Positions 43,633 to 49,937 of a stretch of 49,937 nt of DNA are shown here, one piece after another. The stretch spans positions 1 through 49,937 of the forward strand of contig JAUXRI010000121.1 of assembly GCA_030681895.1 (NCBI GenBank), given 5' to 3'. Position numbers and translations under genes: made by a program. The DNA is from Myxococcales bacterium. GTDB taxonomy: Bacteria; Myxococcota; Myxococcia; Myxococcales; Myxococcaceae. Numbering within the stretch: position 1 is the first letter of the stretch; the number at the start of each line of letters is the position of its first letter. The notes under the pieces were generated by a model. That model saw only the letters and a program-made list of their open reading frames with translations, was not told where the DNA came from and did not search any database.

Positions 43633-44589
43633 ATGAACGTCCAGTCACGGCCGCACCCGCATTCCGTCACCCGAGCCCTCGGCGTCGTCGGCGTCCTGGC
43701 GTCAGTGGCGTGCGCAGGTTCGGGGGGCACCGCGACGGTTCGCTTCCAGAGCACCCCGGTCGCCAACACCCCCGTGGACGAGACGCTTCAGTTCGGCACG
43801 ACGGGTGCCAATGGCAAACCCCTCTATGTGGCGTCGGGCTCGGGCCCGGTCATCGACCTGCCCTACTTCTCGTCGCAGAAGAGCGTGGCGGTCGGCGACC
43901 AACCGACGATGAACATTCACCTCTCGACACGGCAGGTCATCACGCCCTCAGGCCCCACCCAGGATTCCGAGGTCTGGGGTCTCGGCCCGATGAACGCGAC
44001 GGTGTATTTCGAGCCGAAGGGTGGCGGGAAAATCACCGCGGCACAGATGCTCATCTGGATGGATGAGTGGCGCTTCACTGGCGACGCGAACGCGCCGTTT
44101 CATCTGGCCGGCCACTCCCAACCCAACGGCAGCTCGGGCCTCACGTACGACGTGAAGTTCGACGTCTTCACCGAGTGCAGCTCACGGTTCAGGGTCGGCA
44201 CCGAGGCGACCTGTGGCGGTCAACCACCGCCGAAAGACATCGAGGGCAAGCTCGGCCCCGCGGTGGGGTTCGGCGCCTGCCCACCAGAGCTGGTCAAGCC
44301 CTTCATTGGCGCCGACGCCGAGCCCACCATCACCTGGTCGGGCGGCAAGGTGAGCGTGGCTGGAGCGGCGCTCCCGTTCCCGTGCGTCAAGACCCAGGAA
44401 GACACCACCGTCGTCTGCGGCGCGAACCAGGCCGGCCTCTCGTCAGCAGGCTGCACCTGGCGCGCGAGCGCGTGGGCCGCGCCCCTGAACAACGCCGGCA
44501 AGCCGTACATCCAGCTGTGGGTTGGCGCCGTCACTGAGGCCGGGTGCGCCACGCCCGCTGCATGCAACTCGTCGTTCCGCTCACGCTGA
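43633..44589 (+). CDS. Hypothetical lipoprotein
   Basis: 318 residues, preceded by TAGGAGTGCGAG. Signal with lipobox GVLASVACAGS. The mature protein is beta-rich with Cys pairs (CSSRFRVGTEATC, FGACPP, PFPCVKTQEDTTVVC, AGC, AGCATPAAC), so disulfide-bonded. No domain is recognised. It precedes the dioxygenase operon by 41 bp and might be the first gene of the same transcript. Confidence 0.68.
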   Translation: MNVQSRPHPHSVTRALGVVGVLASVACAGSGGTATVRFQSTPVANTPVDETLQFGTTGANGKPLYVASGSGPVIDLPYFSSQKSVAVGDQPTMNIHLSTRQVITPSGPTQDSEVWGLGPMNATVYFEPKGGGKITAAQMLIWMDEWRFTGDANAPFHLAGHSQPNGSSGLTYDVKFDVFTECSSRFRVGTEATCGGQPPPKDIEGKLGPAVGFGACPPELVKPFIGADAEPTITWSGGKVSVAGAALPFPCVKTQEDTTVVCGANQAGLSSAGCTWRASAWAAPLNNAGKPYIQLWVGAVTEAGCATPAACNSSFRSR

Positions 44590-44630
44590 GTCCGACACAG
44601 CAGAGACGCGACCGCGGTACGCTCTTCGTG

Positions 44631-46661
44631 ATGGACGTGGAGCACTGGCGCCAGCGGTCGCTGCAGATGCGCTCCGAGCGCTTCAGCGGCCGTGTCCTCG
44701 ACGCAGGTGGGCGGCTCGACGCTCGGACACTCCGGTCGATTCGTGACGCGCTCGAGCTGCACGGCGCAGTGCACGTCAGCCACACGAACCTCGAAGACGT
44801 CGCAGCGCTCGTCGAGGTGATGCCGGCTCTCGGCTTCGGCCCGGCGCAGCAGTTCTCGCTCGGCGGCCGCACCAGCCAGCAGACGCAACAGAAGTGGGCG
44901 GCGCCTGGCCTGCGGAGGATGGACTTCTACCCGCCCCACCTGCACCTGCTCGCCAACAACGAGGTGCAGTACCGGCGTTCGAGCCCACGGTGGGTGCTCT
45001 TCGCGTGTCTGGTGGCGCCGACCGACGGCGGGCGCGTGTTCCTCCACTCGGCGACGGCGGTGCAGCGACAACTCGAACGTCTCGCGCCCGACCTGCTCGC
45101 ACGAATGCTCGAGCACGGGCTCTCCATCGAGACCGGTTTCCTCGACGAGGCCCACCCCGCGAAGGCGAAGAACTCCTTCCAGTCGTGGCAGGAGCGCTTC
45201 GAGACGAAGGACCGTGCGCAGGCCCTGGCGCGCGCGACGGCGCAGACCGACGAGTACGACACGGCGTGGTGGGGCCCCGACGACACGCTGATGACGCGCA
45301 TCACGCTGACGGCGTCGTTGTGCGATGAACGAGGCGACGCCTTCTTGCGCTTTCCACGTGTCGCGCTCGATGGGCCGTCGGCGGTGAATGGCTTCCGGCG
45401 CTTTCCGCTCGGGAACGGAGACGTGCTCACGCCGAGTGAAGAAGACGCGGTGCGCGCGGCGCTGCTCTCGACGCGTGAGGGTGTGAGGCTCCAGCGCGGA
45501 GACCTCGTGCTGTTCGACAACCTGCGCTTCGGTCACTCCCGCGAGTCCTTCAGCGGCGAGCGCGAGGTGCTGGTCGGCATGGCTGGCGAGGTGTGGGACC
45601 CGGCGCGTCGTGTGCCCGTCGAACGCCCGGCTCCCACTGCACGGCCACGACTCTCGAGTGAAGGCCCGGTCGCCTACACGTTTCCACCGTCGCTCGTCTC
45701 TCGACAGACCCGCTTCAGCGCCCGCACCTTCGACGCAGGTGGCGCGCTCGATGCTGGGACCATCGACGTGATTCGCCGCGAGTTCGCGACCCACGGCGCG
45801 CTCGTCCTTCAGAACACCGGTATCAGCGTCGACGCAGGTGGCGCGCTGCCGACAGCCATCCTCGACGCGCTCGGCTTCGGTCGCGACGACGCGTTCCCGT
45901 GGGGTGGCCAGAGCAGCGGGCGCACCACCCGCCGTGCGTTGAGCCCAGAGCTGCGCGCGACCGACGACTACCCGCAGCACCTGTGGCTGCTGCCGCACAA
46001 CGAGGTGCTGTACCAACGCTCCGTGCCTGCGCGGCTGCTGTTCTTTTCGGCGCGGGCCGTCGACGCGAACAACGGCGGCCGCACTTTCGTGCACTCCGCC
46101 GCGCTGCTCGAGCGACACCTCGTCGACCATGGCGGCACGACGTTCCTCGAGGGGCTGCGTCGACACGGCCTTCTCATCGAGATGGGCTTCATCGACGAGC
46201 GCCACCCGGAGCGCGCCTCGAACTACTTCCGCTCCTGGCAGGAGCGCTTCGGCACCGACGACCGCGACGAAGCAGCCCGACGCTGCGGTGAAGCAACGCA
46301 TCAATTCGACGAGTGCTGGTGGAAGGACGAAGGCGGCGGACACTTCACCTTGATGACGCGTGTGCGGGTGCCGGCCTTTCACGACGGGCACCTGCTGTTC
46401 CCACGCATCGCGCTCGACGCGCCCTCGCTTCAGAACGGGCATCGACGCTATCCACGCGGTGACGGCGTCGAGTTCTCCCCAGACGAGGTCGACCTGCTGC
46501 TCCACGCCTTCCTCGACACGCGCGAAGGCGTCAGCTGGAGCGCAGGAGACCTGCTCCTCGTCGACAACCTCCGCTACGGGCATTCGCGGGAGGCGTTCGA
46601 GGGGCCGAGGTCGCTGGCCGTCGCGATGGCCGGGAGCGTGACACTGGGGCCAATCCAATGA
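44631..46661 (+). CDS. Tandem Fe(II)/2-oxoglutarate (TauD/SyrP-like) dioxygenase, first domain degenerate
   Basis: 676 residues from ATG 44631. Two clearly homologous TauD-like domains (about 1-330 and 345-676); the pair NSFQSWQERF and NYFRSWQERF shows the duplication. The C-terminal domain has a full facial triad: H456-x-E458 (PHNEVLY) and distal H651 (RYGHSREAFEG), with R660 for 2-oxoglutarate. In the N-terminal domain the equivalent of H456 is N109 (ANNEVQY; codon AAC against CAC), while E111, H302 and R311 remain. So one half is probably catalytic and the other a binding or regulatory half. This subgroup hydroxylates amino acids or peptides. It is coupled by ATGA overlap to the radical SAM gene. 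Confidence 0.85.
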   Translation: MDVEHWRQRSLQMRSERFSGRVLDAGGRLDARTLRSIRDALELHGAVHVSHTNLEDVAALVEVMPALGFGPAQQFSLGGRTSQQTQQKWAAPGLRRMDFYPPHLHLLANNEVQYRRSSPRWVLFACLVAPTDGGRVFLHSATAVQRQLERLAPDLLARMLEHGLSIETGFLDEAHPAKAKNSFQSWQERFETKDRAQALARATAQTDEYDTAWWGPDDTLMTRITLTASLCDERGDAFLRFPRVALDGPSAVNGFRRFPLGNGDVLTPSEEDAVRAALLSTREGVRLQRGDLVLFDNLRFGHSRESFSGEREVLVGMAGEVWDPARRVPVERPAPTARPRLSSEGPVAYTFPPSLVSRQTRFSARTFDAGGALDAGTIDVIRREFATHGALVLQNTGISVDAGGALPTAILDALGFGRDDAFPWGGQSSGRTTRRALSPELRATDDYPQHLWLLPHNEVLYQRSVPARLLFFSARAVDANNGGRTFVHSAALLERHLVDHGGTTFLEGLRRHGLLIEMGFIDERHPERASNYFRSWQERFGTDDRDEAARRCGEATHQFDECWWKDEGGGHFTLMTRVRVPAFHDGHLLFPRIALDAPSLQNGHRRYPRGDGVEFSPDEVDLLLHAFLDTREGVSWSAGDLLLVDNLRYGHSREAFEGPRSLAVAMAGSVTLGPIQ

Positions 46662-47737
46662 CGGTGCGGCCGAACCAGTTTCGACTCGCGTCGTCCATTC
46701 GGGAGCCAGGCGAGCTGCGCGATGGACGCTGGCGAACGTTCGAGCCCGTCGCGCCGGTCGAGCGTGAGCTGCGTGGGAAGCGCTTCCTGCTCCGGCCCGG
46801 GTTGACGTTCACGCCGTACGCGAACCCGGCGCCGTGCAACGCGCATTGTTCCTTCTGCAGTGAAGAGCTGATGCGCCTCGACGCCGACCGCTTGAGCGCG
46901 AAGACCGTCATCGGCGACTTCGACCGCTACTTCGATGGGCTGTCACGCGCATGGAGCGAGCTCGCCGGGTTTCCGATGGGCCTGAGCCTGAGCGGCCTCG
47001 AGGCGACCGCGCATCCGGAGTGGCTGTTGCGACTGCTGACCCTCGTGCAGACGCACGGCGCCCTCTTCCCGGAGCGCGTCCTGTACACGAATGGCTCCGG
47101 GCTCTGTACCGATCTGCGCCTCGTCCCCGCGCTGGCAGCAGCGGCGTTCACCCGCGTCGAGCTGTCGCGCTGTCACTTCGACGAGGTGATCAACCACCGC
47201 GTGATGCGCTTCGACAACGGGCAACCGATTCGGCACCGCGCGGCGTTCGAGGAGACGGTTCATCGGATTCTAAAGTCCAGGCTCGGCCTCAAGCTGGTCT
47301 GCATTCTCAACACGCAGGCGGTCTCGACGCTCGCGCAGGTCGAGGCATACCTCGATGAGGCCGAGGCGCTGGGCGTGACGCAGGTGGTGTTCCGCTCCTT
47401 GAGCGAGCTCGGCGACGTCTATCGAGACACCCGTGAGACCCGATGGATTGCGCGAAACCGGGTGAACACGCGCGCGCTGCTCGACGAGGTGATGACGGAT
47501 CAGCTCGTCACCCGCGCAGGCTGGACCTTCGTCGGCATGACGGCCGGCTACTACTATTCGAACGAGGTCTACCGGCGCGGCGGCATCGAGGTCGTCATCG
47601 AGAGCGCCAGCTACGTCGCCCATCACGAAGGCGTGCAGCGCGGGGTAATGCAGAAGCTCGTCTTCCACTCGACGGGCGACCTCTGCGGAGACTGGGTGCC
47701 CAACGCGCAGGTGGTGGGGAACTACTTCTCACCGTGA
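46658..47737 (+). CDS. Radical SAM enzyme
   Basis: 359 residues. The Fe4S4 motif is C60-N-A-H-C64-S-F-C67 (Cx3Cx2C), after FTPYANPAP. SAM-binding features follow: GLSLSGLEATAHPEW, RVLYTNGSGL, and the strand LVCILNTQAV. The C-terminal part has no SPASM-type Cys cluster; a lone Cys (GDLCGDW) near the end is conserved-looking. It should cleave SAM to a 5'-deoxyadenosyl radical and modify a peptide or small molecule that the neighbouring oxygenase may also act on. It is translationally coupled to genes on both sides (ATGA and GTGA). Confidence 0.88.
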   Translation: MTVRPNQFRLASSIREPGELRDGRWRTFEPVAPVERELRGKRFLLRPGLTFTPYANPAPCNAHCSFCSEELMRLDADRLSAKTVIGDFDRYFDGLSRAWSELAGFPMGLSLSGLEATAHPEWLLRLLTLVQTHGALFPERVLYTNGSGLCTDLRLVPALAAAAFTRVELSRCHFDEVINHRVMRFDNGQPIRHRAAFEETVHRILKSRLGLKLVCILNTQAVSTLAQVEAYLDEAEALGVTQVVFRSLSELGDVYRDTRETRWIARNRVNTRALLDEVMTDQLVTRAGWTFVGMTAGYYYSNEVYRRGGIEVVIESASYVAHHEGVQRGVMQKLVFHSTGDLCGDWVPNAQVVGNYFSP

Positions 47738-48207
47738 GCGCTCCGCCATCCAACGACCGTTACCTCGAGGTGCTGAAGGCGCTGACGACGACGCCCGTCC
47801 GGTTCGCGGTGTTCGGCTCGGCGGCGCTGCTGTTGCGGTACCCGACGCTCCGCGCGAAGCACCACCTGCGCGACGCAGACCTCTTGCTCCCGCGTGACTC
47901 GCTCCCGGCGTTCGCTGCGTTCATTCACGCACGAGCAGGCACCGTCACCGCCTGGGGCCAGCCGTGGACTCCCGAGCTCGACGTGACGGGCCGCTACTAC
48001 GTGCGCGCGTCGCTCGATGGCCTGCAGCTCGACGCGACGTTCGAGACCTTCCTCGACCTCGAGGCGGCGCTGCGTGGAGCGACGTCGTGTGACGGCGTGC
48101 CGGTGTGCTCCGACGAGGTGGTGTGGCGCGCCAAGTTCAACAAAGACGCTGACGCCGCGCGCGCGTTCGCCGCCGAGTTCGGCCTCACGATTCCGCCGGG
48201 ACTGTGA
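47734..48207 (+). CDS. Small nucleotidyltransferase-fold protein
   Basis: 157 residues from GTG 47734, which overlaps the radical SAM stop. The minimal nucleotidyltransferase features are FGSAALLLRY (Gly-Ser helix turn) and D-A-D in LRDADLLLP, with a later acidic residue in QLDATFETFLDLE as a possible third ligand. Such proteins transfer NMP or UMP/AMP to small molecules or proteins, like the MNT and aminoglycoside types. No HEPN partner is adjacent. Its place inside the operon suggests it adenylylates or otherwise activates the product of the two enzymes before it. It overlaps the next gene by 4 bp. Confidence 0.75.
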   Translation: MSAPPSNDRYLEVLKALTTTPVRFAVFGSAALLLRYPTLRAKHHLRDADLLLPRDSLPAFAAFIHARAGTVTAWGQPWTPELDVTGRYYVRASLDGLQLDATFETFLDLEAALRGATSCDGVPVCSDEVVWRAKFNKDADAARAFAAEFGLTIPPGL

Positions 48208-49796
48208 CGCGCGTCCCGTTCCTCGACCCGTGTGGGCTTTCGCGGTTTGGTGACGCACGCCACATGTTCCCTGCCCGCCGCGAGGTGCTCCGCCAGAAAT
48301 CGGGCACGCTCGCACAGACGCCGCTGCCGCTGCTGCTCCACGCTTTGCTCGTCGAGGAGCGCAGCGCCACGCTCGAGCTGCGACTTCGCAACCTGGAGAA
48401 GCGGGTGTTCTTCGAAGGCGGCGCGCCGACGGGGTGTGAGTCGAACCTGCTGCACGAGACGCTCGGGCGCTCGCTCGTCGAGAAGGGAAAGCTGACCGAC
48501 GCGCAGCACCACTCGGCGCTCGCGGAGAGCGCGGCCGCGGGCAAGTCGTTGCAGGGCTGGTTGCTCGAGAAGCAGCTCGTCTCGCCGTTCGAGCTCTTCA
48601 AACACCTGCAGGCGACGCTGGGCCGGAGTCTGCTCGACGCCTTCCGATGGACGGACGCGACGTGGAAGCTGGCTCCGCCGGAGGACCTCGACGCGCCCGT
48701 GCGCATCAACCCGCTGCAGCTCATCTACACGGGCTGTCAGCAGCTGCCGGTGAGCGCGCTGGGCGAGCAACTCACCACGCCGGCCACCACCGTGTTCGGC
48801 CTGCTCCCCGACGCGCCAGCCGTGCACGACGAGCTCAAGCTCTCGCCGAAAGAGACGCGGCTGCTGCAGGCCATCAAGCGCAAAGCGACGCTGGCCGAGC
48901 TGAGCGCCGTGCCGGGGCTGTCGGCGGACGACGTGCACCGCCGGCTCTACGCCCTGCGGCTGCTCGAGTTCATCGACACGGTGGACGCCATCGCCGCCAT
49001 GCCCGTGCGCTCGAGACCGACGCCGGTGCCGCAGCAGCTCGAGCCGGTTGCGACGCCCGCGGCCCAGGGCCTGCCGTTCCTCGATGACGACGCGCCGTCG
49101 CAGAACCTGCTGGTGAGCGAGTTCCTCTCGTTCAGGACCAAAGACGCGTTCGAGCTGCTCGGCGTCGACGTCGACACACAGGGCGTCGCGTTGCAGCGCG
49201 CGTTCCTCGCGAAGTCGTCCGCGCTCGTGCCGGCCCGGTTCAAGAGCGTCGACGCCCGCGCGCGCGCCGAGTCTCTGCAGCTCGCGTACGCGAAGGCCTT
49301 CGGCGCGTTGAGTGAGACCGAGACGTGGCAACAGCACCGCGCGCGTCGGGCTGCGCGCGACTCGAAGACCCCTCAGGCGCTTCGTCAGAAGGCCGCGGTG
49401 GAGGCGGTGAAGATTCGCACCGACCTGCTCGACGCCCAGTCACAGTTCGACGAAGGCCGGCGTCGGCTGGCCGCAGGCAACGCCGCGTCAGCCCTGGAGC
49501 ACTTCCAGTTCGCGCTCGACATCGAGCCACGTGGGCAGTTCCTCGCCTGGCACGCGTGGACCCGCTACCAGCTCGAGCCTGGCAACGCGGCCGCGTGTCT
49601 GGAGCAGCTCGCGCGGGCCTGTGAGCAGACGCCGGCGTGTGAAGAGGCGAACGTCTGGCGCGGCGACCTGGCGATGGTGCTCGGCCGCGCGTCGGAGGCA
49701 GAAGGCGCGTATCGGCAGGCGGTGAAGCTGGCCCCGAAGAACGCGAAGTACGTCGAATCGGTTCAGCGGGCCGTGAAGGCCGGCCGCGGCATGTGA
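48204..49796 (+). CDS. DUF4388 protein with degenerate J-like domain and TPR-like tail
   Basis: 530 residues from GTG 48204 (4-bp overlap with the nucleotidyltransferase). The DUF4388-type (PatA N-terminal-like) region covers about 35-160: TPLPLLLHALLVEERSATLEL and VFFEGGAPTGCESNLL. A winged-helix-like stretch (210-260, LSPKETRLLQAIKRKATLAEL) follows. About 312-378 resembles a DnaJ domain (FELLGVDVDTQGVALQRAFLAKS), but the HPD tripeptide is replaced by V342-P-A, so it is unlikely to stimulate DnaK. The end (400-530) is TPR-like. Probably a scaffold or regulator. An ATG at 48264 is an alternative start. Confidence 0.82.
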   Translation: MTRVPFLDPCGLSRFGDARHMFPARREVLRQKSGTLAQTPLPLLLHALLVEERSATLELRLRNLEKRVFFEGGAPTGCESNLLHETLGRSLVEKGKLTDAQHHSALAESAAAGKSLQGWLLEKQLVSPFELFKHLQATLGRSLLDAFRWTDATWKLAPPEDLDAPVRINPLQLIYTGCQQLPVSALGEQLTTPATTVFGLLPDAPAVHDELKLSPKETRLLQAIKRKATLAELSAVPGLSADDVHRRLYALRLLEFIDTVDAIAAMPVRSRPTPVPQQLEPVATPAAQGLPFLDDDAPSQNLLVSEFLSFRTKDAFELLGVDVDTQGVALQRAFLAKSSALVPARFKSVDARARAESLQLAYAKAFGALSETETWQQHRARRAARDSKTPQALRQKAAVEAVKIRTDLLDAQSQFDEGRRRLAAGNAASALEHFQFALDIEPRGQFLAWHAWTRYQLEPGNAAACLEQLARACEQTPACEEANVWRGDLAMVLGRASEAEGAYRQAVKLAPKNAKYVESVQRAVKAGRGM

Positions 49797-49861
49797 AGAC
49801 GGCGCGCCTCGTCCCGAAGACGAACCATCACGTCGTCGTCAATCGTGAGCGTCGTTCGCAT
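49763..49861 (-). pseudogene. N-terminal fragment of a VapB-like ribbon-helix-helix antitoxin
   Basis: A 32-codon frame starting ATG (ending at 49861) and reading MRTTLTIDDDVMVRLRDEAR, the first strand and helix of VapB/CopG-type antitoxins. After about 27 residues it runs into the end of the DUF4388 gene and stops at 49763, well short of the usual 65-80 residues. No toxin gene follows on this strand. It seems to be a remnant of a toxin-antitoxin locus cut away when the region rearranged. Confidence 0.4.
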
Positions 49862-49937
49862 GCGCTCATCGTGAGGCCTCAGCGTGGAGACGACAAAGTG
49901 CCCGGGTTGCGCGTCACGGGTGGCGGCGGGCGGCCAT

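Noticed and set aside
44220..46658. 812-codon minus-strand frame opposite the tandem dioxygenase
   Set aside because: The plus strand has a duplicated, motif-bearing enzyme with coupled neighbours; the antisense frame has no features.
1..49937. tRNA, rRNA or replication origin
   Set aside because: No cloverleaf with a TTCGA-type T-loop and anticodon arm, no rRNA core sequence and no DnaA-box cluster was seen.

Overview
The window is GC-rich DNA, densely coded on both strands, and reads as a chromosome segment of a myxobacterium (Myxococcota, probably suborder Cystobacterineae). This rests on style rather than a marker gene. The signs are: many secreted lipoproteins with Asp-Ala-Gly or Gly-rich linkers after the lipobox; a C-terminus resembling the MYXO-CTERM sorting signal (gene ending at 39802); a lamin-tail protein with a Cys-rich CG..DGCGG module; a DUF4388-type protein; and paired sensory proteins. 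I found no rRNA, tRNA, CRISPR array or intact insertion sequence.

Left part (1-13.5 kb): a 5'-truncated lamin-tail surface protein with 45-bp Gly repeats; two exported lipoproteins, one IPT/TIG and one endonuclease/exonuclease/phosphatase fold; a DUF4846 protein; a PAS histidine kinase overlapping a stand-alone receiver; a membrane SRPBCC protein; an enolase-superfamily enzyme; a small coiled-coil/zinc protein; two lipoproteins; an ArsR regulator coupled to an AHSA1-type SRPBCC protein behind a perfect 9-bp palindromic candidate operator; and a lipase-like hydrolase. Middle (13.8-28.9 kb): a LysR-DUF6918-AraC operon; a DUF4214 protein; a zinc-ribbon/Pro-rich/TPR protein; a Uma2 nuclease that appears to have lost its catalytic Glu; a heme c plus copper monooxygenase; a pentameric ligand-gated channel fused to a family 5 solute-binding domain; two coiled-coil membrane proteins divergent from a DUF697 GTPase; an ILVBL/HACL2-like thiamine diphosphate enzyme; and a beta-propeller-like protein.

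Right part (28.9-49.9 kb): a likely operon of a caspase-like protein, a calpain-like protease and a small OB-like protein; a thioesterase; several secreted proteins (FG-GAP, beta-helix, heme-containing with sorting signal); a CorA-like protein without the usual GMN; a tandem glutaredoxin/GST-N protein; a di-heme peroxidase; and a four-gene operon, each junction overlapping by 4 bp: tandem 2-oxoglutarate dioxygenase, radical SAM enzyme, small nucleotidyltransferase and DUF4388/J-like/TPR protein. A piece of a VapB-like antitoxin lies at the right edge.

The strongest candidates for something undescribed are the channel-solute-binding fusion (21496-23856), the dioxygenase/radical SAM/nucleotidyltransferase operon (44631-49796), and the caspase-like/calpain-like pair, whose N-termini look related (28866-33144). 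Ten gene pairs converge, and eight of them end within 10 bp of each other or overlap, which leaves almost no room for terminators between them.
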